A stretch of DNA of 64,000 nucleotides from Roseburia sp. (GCA_017937095.1 JAGBEG010000012.1:1-64000), one strand, 5' to 3'. Shown: positions 17,874 to 27,392, numbered from the stretch's first letter. Translations and numbers: made by a program. The notes: a model not told the origin generated them from the sequence alone.

Positions 17874-18440
17874 TCAGTCCTTTTTAAGCTGTTCAAAATT
17901 GTGAATCGAATGGGTAACATTTCCATGAAGCATAACGCTCATGCGCTCCACAATCACCTTGTAATCGTCCTTCATGCCCCGGTCGATCCAGTCGAGCATA
18001 ATACCCACGAAGCCGTATTTATAAAATTCCGCGATAAAACGCTTATCTTCCTCCGTCACCTTCGCCCCGGCGCATTTCTCCTCCACCACGCCGGCAATCA
18101 GGCTGTAGGTAAGCCCGAACAGATAATGTTCTATCTTCTCACGGCTCACGGAGCGGTAGACATTCATAATAAACGGCTTGTTCTCCATGACTGCCTCAAA
18201 AATCTGACCCAGTCCCTCCTGCCAGGTATCATAGGTCTTCTTATCCCGAAGCGCCTTTTTGCCGTCCTCCAGACATGCCCACTCCACAAGGTCATAAATA
18301 TCTTTGAAATGATAGTAAAATGTCATGCGGCTGATTCCGCAGTCCTCGGTCAGATCATTGATCGTAATCTTATCGAGCGGTTTGTGCAAAAGCTGCTTCT
18401 TAAGCGACGCCTCAAGCGCCAGCTTGGTCGTGTTGGACAT
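17874..18440 (-). CDS. TetR-family regulator beside oleate hydratase
   Basis: 188 residues. HTH near residues 20-45 with recognition region SRMTFYYHFKDIYDLVEW, almost the same as in the regulator at 9540-10115, and a similar TetR_C_8-like C-terminal half. By position a candidate repressor of itself and ohyA; the ligand (perhaps a fatty acid or acyl-CoA) is inference. Upstream lies the dyad CTGCAA-N6-TTGCAG. Confidence 0.85.
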   Translation of the reverse strand: MSNTTKLALEASLKKQLLHKPLDKITINDLTEDCGISRMTFYYHFKDIYDLVEWACLEDGKKALRDKKTYDTWQEGLGQIFEAVMENKPFIMNVYRSVSREKIEHYLFGLTYSLIAGVVEEKCAGAKVTEEDKRFIAEFYKYGFVGIMLDWIDRGMKDDYKVIVERMSVMLHGNVTHSIHNFEQLKKD

Positions 18441-18481
18441 CGTCTTCCCTCCATGTGTGCCTGCATCCGCAGGAAAGCAGT

Positions 18482-18499
18482 CTGCAATTACACTTGCAG
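18482..18499. promoter_or_regulatory. Dyad CTGCAA-N6-TTGCAG upstream of tetR
   Basis: Perfect six-base arms 42 bases before the TetR start, next to TATACTATA-rich sequence that could hold the -10. Candidate autoregulatory operator; different in sequence from the GACA-N12-TGTC dyads near glpP. Confidence 0.35.
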
Positions 18500-18532
18500 T
18501 CCATTTTATACTATATCCGGCGAAATCAAGCC

Positions 18533-19456
18533 TTATCTTAAGAAACCTGAAATGATCTGCTCCTCCGCTTCCTGTTCCGTAAGTCCGAGCGTCATCAGCT
18601 TCATCAACTGCTCGCCCGCAATCTTGCCGATTGCAGCCTCGTGAATCAGGCTCGCATCGGTGCAGGATGCCGCAAGCTCCGGCGTTGCAAGCACATACGC
18701 CTCATCCATCATGATAGAGTCGCACTCCGAATGTCCGCTGCAGACATTATTGCCGTTGAGACGGCTCGTAAAATGCTGTCTGCTCTTATCTCTTGCGACT
18801 GCACGGCTTACGATATTGCAGCTGCAGTTCTCGCCGTTTAAGTCCGCCGTAAAATTCGACACGGCATTCTGCTCCCCGGTCGTCATAATGCTCTCGTGAA
18901 TGTCAAGCTTTGCGCCCGCCGCCAAGTCTGCCGTCGTGATTCTTGTCGTATCGTCGATTCCTGCAATCTGGGAAGTCTCCATAATCATCTGCGCGCCCTC
19001 TTCGAGATGGACAACCGTGGTCGGATTCATCAGGCGCTTTCCTCTGGTTCCTTCCTCGCCCTCGCCGTAATGCTTCTCGATATAGCGCAGCTTCGCATTT
19101 TTCCCGACATAGAAGGTGTGGATACCGTCGTGCGCGCTGTCCGCGTCGCCGCAGTTGTGAATACCGCAGCCTGCAACGATTACCACATCGCTGCCTTCGC
19201 CCACGTAGAAATCGTTATACACCATATCCTTAAGGCCTGCCTGTGAGACGACGACCGGAATATGAACGCTCTCATGCACCGTGCCCGGCTTGATGATAAT
19301 GTCAATGCCCGGTTTATCCTCCTTGGTCACAATGTCAATATTTGCCGTGGTATTTCTCGCGGAAGTCGCTCCGTTGCTTCGGATGTTATACGCGCCTACC
19401 GGAAGCGCGTCAAGGTCTGCGACCTCCTTTAATATATTCTTCTGAATCGCATCCAT
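18533..19456 (-). CDS. SufB/SufD-family Fe-S assembly scaffold (short form)
   Basis: 307 residues, clearly shorter than classic SufB (about 470) and SufD (about 400): only the parallel beta-helix core. Core segments seen: GCGIHNCGDADSAHDGIHTFYVG, given here by its ends GCGIHNCG and HDGIHTFYVG, then LEEGAQMIMETSQ, SRAVARDKSRQHF and the late HSECDSIMMDEA with HEAAIGKIAGEQL. In the family the Cys and His in these late strands bind the nascent cluster. Start 19456 after AAAGGAGG; 4 bases after sufC. No sufS, sufU or sufD adjoins, so this is a two-gene SufBC-like minimal system. Confidence 0.85.
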   Translation of the reverse strand: MDAIQKNILKEVADLDALPVGAYNIRSNGATSARNTTANIDIVTKEDKPGIDIIIKPGTVHESVHIPVVVSQAGLKDMVYNDFYVGEGSDVVIVAGCGIHNCGDADSAHDGIHTFYVGKNAKLRYIEKHYGEGEEGTRGKRLMNPTTVVHLEEGAQMIMETSQIAGIDDTTRITTADLAAGAKLDIHESIMTTGEQNAVSNFTADLNGENCSCNIVSRAVARDKSRQHFTSRLNGNNVCSGHSECDSIMMDEAYVLATPELAASCTDASLIHEAAIGKIAGEQLMKLMTLGLTEQEAEEQIISGFLR

Positions 19457-19460
19457 CGTT

Positions 19461-20189
19461 CTACGCCTCCTTTCCTTTGTCAAGCAGTACCTGACAGGAG
19501 CCGCCGCCTGTATTCTTAAGAATGTTCGGAAGAATCTTCTCCCGGCTGTCGTACATCGCTACCTGTCCGTCCTTTAAGTATACAATCTTATCCGCAATGT
19601 CCAAAATGCGCTCCTGATGGCTGATGATAAGGATATTTCCGTCGGTCGCCTGCACCATCTTCTCGAAGACATGAATCAGCTTCTGGAAGCTCCACAAATC
19701 GATTCCCGCCTCCGGCTCGTCAAAAATACTAAGCTTTGCGCCCCGTGCGAGTGTCATGGCAATCTCGATCCGCTTTAACTCGCCGCCGGAGAGACTTCCG
19801 TCCAGATCACGGTTGATATATTCCTTCGCGCAGAGCCCCACCTCCGAGAGCACGTCGCACAGCTCGGAAACCTTCGCTTCCTTTCCCGCCGCAAGCGACA
19901 TTAAGTCCTTTACCGTAAGTCCCTTAAAGCGTACCGGCTGCTGAAATGCATAGCCGACGCCCTTATTCGCGCGCTCCGTGATATTGAGTCCGGTGATATC
20001 CTCTCCGTCGAGCAGGATCTTGCCGCCTGTCGGCGTTAAAATTCCTGCAATGATCTTGGCAAGCGTAGACTTTCCGCTGCCGTTGGGGCCTGTGATGACA
20101 ACAAAGTGGTCATCTATTTTAAGATTAATATCATATAGAAGTTCTTTCTCGTCTTCCGTCTGATAACTGATGTGTTGTAATTCAAGCAA
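19461..20189 (-). CDS. sufC: SufC-like Fe-S assembly ATPase
   Basis: 242 residues, an ABC-type ATPase without membrane partner. Walker A GPNGSGKSTLAK, Q-loop YAFQQPVRFKG, signature LSGGELKRIEIA, Walker B LSIFDEPEAGID with SufC-type PEAGIDLW, switch His in ISHQERIL. The start is taken as TTG 20189 (LELQHISYQ) behind AGGAGAGG; a longer reading from 20270 would cover two inverted repeats and has no RBS. Supplies ATP-driven movement to the SufB-like partner directly downstream. Confidence 0.87.
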   Translation of the reverse strand: MLELQHISYQTEDEKELLYDINLKIDDHFVVITGPNGSGKSTLAKIIAGILTPTGGKILLDGEDITGLNITERANKGVGYAFQQPVRFKGLTVKDLMSLAAGKEAKVSELCDVLSEVGLCAKEYINRDLDGSLSGGELKRIEIAMTLARGAKLSIFDEPEAGIDLWSFQKLIHVFEKMVQATDGNILIISHQERILDIADKIVYLKDGQVAMYDSREKILPNILKNTGGGSCQVLLDKGKEA

Positions 20190-20215
20190 TTCTTTCCTCT
20201 CCTTCTTTCGACATT

Positions 20216-20275
20216 GGTACGCGCACGCATTTGCGTACCGTTTGTATTTTATCATGTGCAAAAACAGCACATGAT
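20216..20275. promoter_or_regulatory. Two adjacent dyads upstream of the suf-like operon
   Basis: GGTACGC-N10-GCGTACC (20216-20239) and ATCATGTGC-N7-GCACATGAT (20251-20275), both with perfect arms, lie 27-86 bases before the sufC start. Neither is followed by a T-run, so they are not terminators of the upstream gene. Candidate operators; no matching regulator family assigned. Confidence 0.5.
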
Positions 20276-20419
20276 CGGCATTCGCCGTTTATCAATCCTG
20301 CAAGCAGTTTGACTCTCTTGCGCTCATTTTATCACATATACTGCCGGTTCGGATAGTTCCTTTTGCCATGAATTACATATTTTATGAAAATTTTATGAAA
20401 ATCGCCTCAAATGATTCTG

Positions 20420-21418
20420 CTAATTGCCCTGTGCAAAGACCGGCTCGATGTACTTCTTGATAAATTCGATCCTGTCCTTCGGCTTTTTCACAAGGAACGC
20501 CGTACTCGCAACTACAAGTCCTTTCCCCGGATTAACGTAAAGGATATTTCCTCCGTCTCCCATCGCGGCAAAACCGCTCTCCCCGTCCTCACCAAGCCAC
20601 CACAGATATCCGTAAGGCAGATTTTGCTTCTCCCAACGGCTGTGCTCTGTCGTGCTCTCTTTGATCCATTTTTCTGATACAAGCTGTTCGCCCTTCCACA
20701 CGCCGCCGTCTAAATACAGCCGTCCGATTTTTGCCATGTCCGCCGGGGAGAGCGCAAGCCCCCATCCTCCGGCGTTCACCCCTTTGGAATCCGCGACCCA
20801 GCCGCTGATATCCCTCACCTTAGAAAAGGCAAGCTGCTCCTCCTTGCTGTGAAAAATAATATTTCCCGCCACATGTATTCCGAGCGGTTCAAATAAATGC
20901 TCCGCCGCGAAATCAAGTACCGTCTGCCCGGTCGCATTTACAATGATTCCCGATAAAATATCCGGTCCGATCAAAGGCGCGTATCGGAATTTTTGCCCCG
21001 CCGCCTTACCGCCCAGCAGATCAAGTGAAAACGTCACCCAGTCGTCACTGGTAAAATATTTCCGGTATGGCGGAAAGTGATATTTGTACGGCGCAGTCAT
21101 CGTAAGAAGATGCCCGATTGTGATCTTTTGTATATTCTTTTCTCCTCTTTTTATCCTGTAATCCGGGAAGAAATCGAGTATCTTCTGCTCCACGCTTTGA
21201 ATATACCCTTTGTCGATGGCAATTCCGACCAGTACAGACAGAATGCTTTTCGTCACAGAATAAATATGTATCTGGTTCTCTGCCGTGCACCCGTTAAAAT
21301 AGTTTTCATAGACCAGCCTGCCGTCCTTTACTATCACTATGCCCGCCATATTTGCATAGCCGGCGCTTATGACTGCTTCCAGCTCTGCCAGTTTTTCAGA
21401 TTTGCAGTATTCACTCAT
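20420..21418 (-). CDS. Serine hydrolase, beta-lactamase/PBP-like (class C fold)
   Basis: 332 residues, no signal peptide. SxxK as SVTKS near residue 54, a Tyr at the YxN position region (FRYAPLIGPD) and the third motif region near GDGGN. Probably an esterase or peptidase of the Beta-lactamase (PF00144) family rather than a resistance enzyme, because it lacks an export signal. Start overlaps the MerR stop by 8 bases, so translation is coupled to the regulator. Confidence 0.8.
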   Translation of the reverse strand: MSEYCKSEKLAELEAVISAGYANMAGIVIVKDGRLVYENYFNGCTAENQIHIYSVTKSILSVLVGIAIDKGYIQSVEQKILDFFPDYRIKRGEKNIQKITIGHLLTMTAPYKYHFPPYRKYFTSDDWVTFSLDLLGGKAAGQKFRYAPLIGPDILSGIIVNATGQTVLDFAAEHLFEPLGIHVAGNIIFHSKEEQLAFSKVRDISGWVADSKGVNAGGWGLALSPADMAKIGRLYLDGGVWKGEQLVSEKWIKESTTEHSRWEKQNLPYGYLWWLGEDGESGFAAMGDGGNILYVNPGKGLVVASTAFLVKKPKDRIEFIKKYIEPVFAQGN

Positions 21419-22244
21419 GCGTCCTCTCCTTTTTGATTGGATAGTATACCTCGGTTATAAGCCCGCTTTCGTCCGCTGTCTGCGCGGGGTCGGTCACATA
21501 CACCTCATAGAGTGCGTCGCTTCCCACATAGCCTTCCCGCTCCGCCCACTCGCGCTGCTTTGCATACACGGAGGGCAGCTTTCTGTAAGAGCCGCGCACC
21601 ACGGTCTTTAAGCAGAGCCCCGGCGTAAAATCCCTTGTTCCGGTCACATACTCCCTCACCGGAACGGCAAATTCCGTGTCCAGACCAAGCGGCGTATACT
21701 CCGCGCTGTGGAACAGCACCATCGGCGGCGCCGCCACGGTCAGCTTACCGTCTGCAATTTTCTGAAATAATCTGCCAAAGCATTTTCCGTATGCCTCCGC
21801 AAACTCCTCCTCGCGCACCATTTCGCGCACTGACAGAAGATTCATTTCAGACACCTCTGTCAACTGTACGTCAATGTTCTCCAGATAAGACATGATCGAC
21901 TTGCCCTGTTTTAGGTTCTCCAGGTCCTCGTCGAGCTGTTCTATGTTCTTTTGCGCTTCCTCCATCTGCCTTTTTAATTCTTTCCGCTTATCTAAAAGTC
22001 CCGCATAGATTTTCTCATCACACGGCTCCTCAGATGTGAGAATCTCCTTGATTTCCTCTAAAGAGAAATGATAGGATTTGAGACGGTCAATAAAGAGCAT
22101 TGTCTTTAACTGGTCGATAGAATAATACCGGTAGCCGTTCTCCGGATTGATTTCACTCGGAAAAAGCAGCCCGATTTCTGCGTAATAGCGCAGTGTCTTT
22201 TTGGATACCTTGCATATATTGGAAAATTCTCCGATTGACAGCAT
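21411..22244 (-). CDS. MerR-family regulator with GyrI-like ligand domain
   Basis: 277 residues: N-terminal MerR HTH (SIGEFSNICKVSKKTLRYY, then GYRYYS), a dimerisation coiled coil around residues 80-115, and a C-terminal GyrI-like small-molecule domain (VVRGSYRKLPSVY, LYEVYVTDP). Similar to BmrR-type drug sensors. Start 22244 with AAAGGAGAG. Its own promoter at 22275-22305 has the long spacer typical for MerR control; the coupled hydrolase is the only obvious target here. Confidence 0.88.
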   Translation of the reverse strand: MLSIGEFSNICKVSKKTLRYYAEIGLLFPSEINPENGYRYYSIDQLKTMLFIDRLKSYHFSLEEIKEILTSEEPCDEKIYAGLLDKRKELKRQMEEAQKNIEQLDEDLENLKQGKSIMSYLENIDVQLTEVSEMNLLSVREMVREEEFAEAYGKCFGRLFQKIADGKLTVAAPPMVLFHSAEYTPLGLDTEFAVPVREYVTGTRDFTPGLCLKTVVRGSYRKLPSVYAKQREWAEREGYVGSDALYEVYVTDPAQTADESGLITEVYYPIKKERTHE

Positions 22245-22274
22245 CGCTTCTCTCCTTTGCATCTTGATGTGCTC

Positions 22275-22305
22275 AGTATAAACGATGCCCTAAGGGGAAA
22301 GTCAA
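22275..22305 (-). promoter_or_regulatory. MerR-type promoter with 19-base spacer
   Basis: On the minus strand TTGACT (22300-22305), 19 bases, TATACT (22275-22280). The spacer holds the dyad CCCCTTAGGG. Overlong spacers realigned by DNA distortion are the hallmark of MerR-regulated promoters. Confidence 0.7.
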
Positions 22306-22312
22306 CCGGATT

Positions 22313-23287
22313 TCATTCTTTTGTCTTCCCGGCAAGCGCTTCTATCTCGTCCGCCTTTGGCATGACGCGTAGCGCGCCCTTTCTCGTGGTAATGATGGAT
22401 GCCGCTGCATTCGCATACACAAGCATTTCCCGAAGTTGTCCGTCGCTCAACTCCTCAAGCCCCCATTTCAGCAAAAAATGAAGACAACTTCCCATAAACG
22501 TGTCCCCGGCTCCCGTCGTCTCGATCGTTGTCTCCTGTAAGAACGGCGCCGCCTCCACCATCCGCTTGCCATAATATGCCCTGCTTCCGTCACATCCCAT
22601 TGAAAGAAGAATCAACGGAATCCCGTACTCCTTTTGCAGAAGGCAAATCCCCGCGTTATAGTCCTCCTCCCCGGTAAACCACACCAGTTCATTATCCGAA
22701 ATCTTTAAGACGTCGCACTGCTGCATTCCAAAATGTACCTGCTCTCTCGCCGCATCGAGCGATTCCCAGAGCGGCTCTCTTAAATTCGGGTCAAAAGAGA
22801 GCAGCGCTCCATTCTCCTTCGCCACTGCGATCGCTTTCTTTGTCGCAGTCCGCGCCGGCTCGTGCGTCATCGAAAGCGTGCCAAAATGAAAGATTACAGT
22901 ATCTTTCAGCAATTTCTCCTGTACTTCCTCCGCCCGAAGCAACATATCCGCTCCCGGATCGCGGTAAAAGGAAAAATCCCTGTCTCCGTCCGCCCTTTTC
23001 TCCACAAACGCAAGCGTCGTATGCGCCGCCGCATCCGTCACAAGTCCGCTCTGGTCAATTCCGACCTCATCCAGCGCGGCGCTTAATCTGCGCCCGAAAA
23101 TGTCGTCTCCGACCTTTCCGATAAAAGCCGTCCTATGTCCAAGGCTTTGCAGCATCGCAAGCACATTACAGGGCGCTCCGCCCGGATTTGCCTCGAGCAG
23201 CGGATTCCCCTGTGCACTGACGCCATTCTCTGTAAAATCAATCAAAAGCTCGCCGAGAGCCACTACATCATATCTCTTTTCTGCCAT
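22313..23287 (-). CDS. PfkB-family carbohydrate kinase, probable fructokinase
   Basis: 324 residues. ALGELLIDF start, substrate loop NPGGAPCNVLAML and the C-terminal PfkB signature ETTGAGDTFMGSCLHF with catalytic Asp. Would phosphorylate the fructose left by sucrose phosphorylase and GH32. Last gene of the sucrose operon, 77 bases behind the LacI gene. Confidence 0.88.
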   Translation of the reverse strand: MAEKRYDVVALGELLIDFTENGVSAQGNPLLEANPGGAPCNVLAMLQSLGHRTAFIGKVGDDIFGRRLSAALDEVGIDQSGLVTDAAAHTTLAFVEKRADGDRDFSFYRDPGADMLLRAEEVQEKLLKDTVIFHFGTLSMTHEPARTATKKAIAVAKENGALLSFDPNLREPLWESLDAAREQVHFGMQQCDVLKISDNELVWFTGEEDYNAGICLLQKEYGIPLILLSMGCDGSRAYYGKRMVEAAPFLQETTIETTGAGDTFMGSCLHFLLKWGLEELSDGQLREMLVYANAAASIITTRKGALRVMPKADEIEALAGKTKE

Positions 23288-23364
23288 TGCCTTCCCCTCT
23301 TCCTTCCCTGTGCCGGATGCATCTGTCAGGTTGCTTTCATTCTGTCTGACCGTTTCCTGCCCAG

Positions 23365-24342
23365 TCAGGTCGTTCCGCGCTCTACCAGCGATACCGGCAA
23401 TGTCGTCCGGTTCGGCACAACCTCCCCCTCTCCGGCACTGATCAAAAACTCGACTGCCAGCTTCGCCATCTCCTTGACCGGCTGGCGCACCGTCGTAATC
23501 GGCGGCGTTGTAAGCGAAGCGATATTCACATCGTCAAATCCAACGATTTTAAGCTGCTCAGGCACGGAAATTCCAAGCTTTGCACACACCTGTAAAAGCT
23601 GCGCTGCAATCAGATCGCTGCTTGCAAAAATACCGTCCGTCTTCGGGTTCTCCTTAAGAAGCTTCTCCAGCACCTCATGATATTCCAGATTGTTGTACTG
23701 GTATGCCTCAGTGCCCGCCACCTGATACTCCACGCCGCTCTGACTGCACACCTCCGCAAACCCCGCGGCGCGGTCATCCGCAGGCATGGCAGTGCCGTGA
23801 ACACCGCTGATGTGCACCAGATGACAGCATCCGCGCTCAATCAGGTGCTTTGCCGCAAGCCGTCCGCCCTGCATATTATCGCACTCCACCGCCGCTGTTC
23901 CGTTCTCGATGTAACGCTCGATCGTCACAAGCGGAACATTTAATCCGGTAAATTCTTCTACGCCGACCGTTCCGCTGCAGAGAATAATTCCCGCCACGCG
24001 GTTGCTCGAACACATCTCCAGATACTCCCATTCCTTCTCGTTCTTCTCCTGTGAGTTAAACAGCAGAATCTTGTGTTTGTGCTGATACGCCTGGCTCTCC
24101 AGATTGCTGATCAATTCTGCAAAGTAGGGATGGCGGATGTGCGGCACGATCACGCCGATGGTGTTCGTAGACTGCTTTGAAAGCGAGCGCGCAACCTCAT
24201 TCGGATGGTAATTGAGCTTTTTCATCGCGTCATATACCTTCTGCCTCGTCTCCTCGCTGATATATCCTCTGTTGTTGAGCACGCGCGACACGGTACTGAC
24301 CGTAAGCCCCGTCTCCTTCGCCACATCCTTCAATGTTGCCAT
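23365..24342 (-). CDS. LacI-family repressor of the sucrose operon
   Basis: 325 residues: N-terminal LacI HTH (TLKDVAKETGLTVSTVSRVL, hinge ARSLSKQ) and a periplasmic-binding-like effector domain (TDGIFASSDLIAAQLL, VGFDDVNIASLTTPPITTV). Lies inside the operon between GH32 (5 bases away) and the kinase, so it is autoregulated. The perfect palindrome at 30711-30730 is its likely operator. Confidence 0.9.
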   Translation of the reverse strand: MATLKDVAKETGLTVSTVSRVLNNRGYISEETRQKVYDAMKKLNYHPNEVARSLSKQSTNTIGVIVPHIRHPYFAELISNLESQAYQHKHKILLFNSQEKNEKEWEYLEMCSSNRVAGIILCSGTVGVEEFTGLNVPLVTIERYIENGTAAVECDNMQGGRLAAKHLIERGCCHLVHISGVHGTAMPADDRAAGFAEVCSQSGVEYQVAGTEAYQYNNLEYHEVLEKLLKENPKTDGIFASSDLIAAQLLQVCAKLGISVPEQLKIVGFDDVNIASLTTPPITTVRQPVKEMAKLAVEFLISAGEGEVVPNRTTLPVSLVERGTT

Positions 24343-24347
24343 AGCTT

Positions 24348-25841
24348 CTACCTCCCGTCGGTATTTTCCAGTGCAAACGCTCCTATTATTGTATCACAAT
24401 CCGCCGTCACTTCAAAGATGACATCATCCACCAGAAAAGAGAAATCGCGGATATCTGCTCCCAACAAGCACGTTTCCTCTCCCACAGTAAATCTTCCGCC
24501 CGCTCTGTCATAGGAGCCTTTCGTCTCTCCCACCCGGAAATAATACACTTCCCCGTGCTTCTCCACAGCAAACGGCAGTTCCCCGCCGTCGGCAAAGACA
24601 CATTCTATCTCAAACGCTTCATCCGCATACTTTTTCACCACGGCATGTTCCTTTTTCCACTGTGCAAATTCCCGCACCGGCTTTTGTACCAAAAGCTTTT
24701 CACCGTCTCTTTCCAGCACACTAAGTTCTCTTGGAAGTCCCATCGCCCCGGTGTATAATCTGCCGCCGTTTGGCAGCCTGAGCCATGGAATCTGAACAAC
24801 GCGTCCCACAATTCCCGCATACGTCTGCGCAGCATAAGGGATTCCGTTCATATATGCCCGGTGGCGCACACCGTCCGTCCAAAAACGCCAGCCGTCGAAC
24901 GCTCCCCAGAAATAGTAACCGTCCGCACACCAGAACATCCAGTGCCCGTTCCCATGCCCGTCAAAAACTTCTATTAAATCCGGACACTCGAACGCACCGT
25001 CGAGCGTCAGCCTGTCGCTCTGCTCCCACTCTTCTAAATCCGCAGAGCGGAAAATACCAAAGTCGTTCTCCTCCAGCCAGAGCACCATGATATAGGCGCC
25101 GCTCTCTTGATGCCAGAATACCTTCGGATCGCGGTTCTCCCGGCACACGGTAGGCAGCCTTCCCGCATCCCCAAGCTTTTCGAGCGTCTCGCCGCCGTCT
25201 ACGCTGTACGCCGCGCGCTGCACGGATTCCTTTCCCTCACTCCACGGATTTGTTCCGCCTGCCGCCGTGTAGAAAAACAAAAGCGCGTCCGCAGGCAAGG
25301 AAAAGCATGCGCGCTCATTGACAATGCCGCTGCCGGAAAATATCGTGCCCGTCTCATCCGGGAAAAGTACGGCGTCTCTCTGTTCCCAGTGCAGCAAATC
25401 CCGGCTTACCGCATGTCCCCACGACATATTTTTCCAGCGGATGTCGAACAGATTATATTGAAAATAAAGATGGTAGACACCATCTTTATATACAAGCCCA
25501 TTTGGATCATTCATCCATCCCGTCTCCGGCGTAAAATGAATCGAAGGGTGCCGGAGGCTTCCGGCGCTCTCGCGCCAGGACGCGTTTTCTACCGCGTCAA
25601 AAAACGCCTCCGGCATATCTCCCTTCAGAATCAGGGTTTTGTCGGTAAATTTCTTTACCGGAAAACGGGCGTAATAATCGGCAGGATAAGAACCGTCTTT
25701 CTCGCTTCCCACCGGAATCTGAAATTCGAAAAGCTTCTCTGTCTCCCCGCCGGAAACATAGATTTCCAGTAAAACTGTCTCCTGTTCTTTTGCAATCGGC
25801 AGATACAGATAATCCTCTGTGATTCGAAGCTTCTTTTCCAT
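24348..25841 (-). CDS. GH32 beta-fructosidase (sucrose-6-phosphate hydrolase / invertase type)
   Basis: 497 residues, no signal peptide, so intracellular. A short N-terminal beta domain precedes the five-bladed propeller, which begins at WMNDPNG (nucleophile Asp) near residue 110. FSGSG, the RDPKVFW transition-state Asp and ECPDL acid/base Glu follow in order; a C-terminal beta-sandwich closes the protein. Splits sucrose, sucrose-6-P or short fructans; an ABC rather than PTS importer argues for unphosphorylated substrate. Confidence 0.9.
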   Translation of the reverse strand: MEKKLRITEDYLYLPIAKEQETVLLEIYVSGGETEKLFEFQIPVGSEKDGSYPADYYARFPVKKFTDKTLILKGDMPEAFFDAVENASWRESAGSLRHPSIHFTPETGWMNDPNGLVYKDGVYHLYFQYNLFDIRWKNMSWGHAVSRDLLHWEQRDAVLFPDETGTIFSGSGIVNERACFSLPADALLFFYTAAGGTNPWSEGKESVQRAAYSVDGGETLEKLGDAGRLPTVCRENRDPKVFWHQESGAYIMVLWLEENDFGIFRSADLEEWEQSDRLTLDGAFECPDLIEVFDGHGNGHWMFWCADGYYFWGAFDGWRFWTDGVRHRAYMNGIPYAAQTYAGIVGRVVQIPWLRLPNGGRLYTGAMGLPRELSVLERDGEKLLVQKPVREFAQWKKEHAVVKKYADEAFEIECVFADGGELPFAVEKHGEVYYFRVGETKGSYDRAGGRFTVGEETCLLGADIRDFSFLVDDVIFEVTADCDTIIGAFALENTDGR

Positions 25842-25909
25842 GTCAGACCCTCCATCTATCTCTTACATTTCTTACAATTCTTTATAATCCCTTATTATCT
25901 TCATTCCTT

Positions 25910-27367
25910 TTATGCTTCTTTGTCCTGCGTCCATACCTTACTTGTTCCATTCTCAGTATAGACAATCCTAAATTTCTTTTCCACAAAATTCGCAAAAAGT
26001 TCTGCGCGCTCCGCGCCGTGACTTCTTATGATATGAAGCTCATGCCCCCCGCAGTCCGCAAGCGCGAACGCGCCGTCAAACGCCGGATGCGTATTTCGAA
26101 ATTCCATCAGCGCGAGCAGCTTTTGCACTACCGGGCGCTCTACCTCCTCTGCAATCTCCTCCGTTGTGTAATAATGGCGGTTGATATTACGTCCTACTTT
26201 TGTCTCCTCCAACAGTTTTAAATCATTCTTCCCGGCTAACATTCCCACATAATATACCTGCGGGATTCCCGGTGCAAAGAATTGGACTGCGCGCGCCAGA
26301 AGATACGAGTCGTCGTCATCCCCGAGTGCGGAGTAATAAGAGCAGTTGATCTGATAAATATCGAGGTTATTGTACGCCGCCGTGTTATATATCTTTTTGA
26401 CATTCGCGCCATATCGGAAAATATCCTCTCTTGTCCGCTCAATCTCCTTCTCCGGCAGCAAATCCTTCACGTCTACAACCCCGATTCCGTCATGCGTGTC
26501 AAGCGTCGTAAACTGCTTTCGCGGACAGATGGCAAGCCAATGCTTTAAGTACTCCGTCCTGCCATAATAAATCGCATGTATTAACAGCATCGGCAGTGCA
26601 AAATCATAGACGTAATAATCTTTCTCTGCAATCTTCGTCTGCATCGTATAATGCTCGTGTATTTCCGGCAGAAGCGCCACCCCATAGGGCTTTACAATAT
26701 CCGCACATTCCTCCAGAAGCTCCCACACCTCCGGTTCAATAAAAAAGCAGCTCGTGCCCGCCTTCTTCGTCGCATAGGCGAACGCGTCAAGACGAATCAA
26801 CGCCGCGCCATGTTCGCACAACCCGGTCAGATTATCCCGGATAAATTTCTTTGCCGTCTCCGATTTACAGTTGATATCAATCTGCTCCTCGTCAAAGGTG
26901 CACCACACCTTTTCTGTTGTACCGTCCGCAAAGTTCGCATCCACATAAGGCGCGCGCGGCTTTCTCTTGTAGATTGCATCCACCTGTTCTTCTGTAGGCT
27001 CGCCGTTCTCCCAGAAATCCTTGTAGCGTATAAATAGCTCTCGGTATTCTGACGCATCCTTTTTTTCCAGAAAGTCTCTATAATATTCACTCTGCGCGGA
27101 AATATGGTTAATCATATAATCGAACATCAGATAGTAACGCTCCGCCAGCCGTCCGATATCCTCCCAGCCGCCAAACGCAGGCTCTACGCTGTGATAATTC
27201 ATCGGCGCGAACCCCCGGTCCCCGGAGGAGGGAAAAAACGGAAGAATATGAAGCCCGCCGACCGCCTTGCTAAAATAAGTGTCCAGCATCTTTTCCAGGT
27301 CCTTTAAGTTCTCCCCCATGGAATCCGCGTATGTAATCAGCATACATTTATTTTCCAGCTTCTTCAT
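25910..27367 (-). CDS. Sucrose phosphorylase (GH13_18)
   Basis: 485 residues, normal length. Converts sucrose and phosphate to glucose 1-phosphate and fructose. GH13 catalytic residues appear in order: nucleophile Asp in IRLDAFAYATKK, acid/base Glu in LLPEIHEHY and the third Asp in TTLDTHDGIGV, with the sucrose-phosphorylase start LITYADSMGENL and HILPFFPSSGDRGF. Cytosolic. 25 bases behind the MalG-type permease gene. Confidence 0.92.
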   Translation of the reverse strand: MKKLENKCMLITYADSMGENLKDLEKMLDTYFSKAVGGLHILPFFPSSGDRGFAPMNYHSVEPAFGGWEDIGRLAERYYLMFDYMINHISAQSEYYRDFLEKKDASEYRELFIRYKDFWENGEPTEEQVDAIYKRKPRAPYVDANFADGTTEKVWCTFDEEQIDINCKSETAKKFIRDNLTGLCEHGAALIRLDAFAYATKKAGTSCFFIEPEVWELLEECADIVKPYGVALLPEIHEHYTMQTKIAEKDYYVYDFALPMLLIHAIYYGRTEYLKHWLAICPRKQFTTLDTHDGIGVVDVKDLLPEKEIERTREDIFRYGANVKKIYNTAAYNNLDIYQINCSYYSALGDDDDSYLLARAVQFFAPGIPQVYYVGMLAGKNDLKLLEETKVGRNINRHYYTTEEIAEEVERPVVQKLLALMEFRNTHPAFDGAFALADCGGHELHIIRSHGAERAELFANFVEKKFRIVYTENGTSKVWTQDKEA

Positions 27368-27392
27368 GTCTTACCTCACTTTTATGCACATT

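Noticed and set aside
20251-20275. Terminator of the serine hydrolase gene
   Set aside because: Perfect arms, but followed by A-rich sequence instead of T on the relevant strand.
20420-21418. Calling the SxxK hydrolase an AmpC beta-lactamase
   Set aside because: No signal peptide and weak second and third motifs; a cytosolic esterase-type role is as likely.
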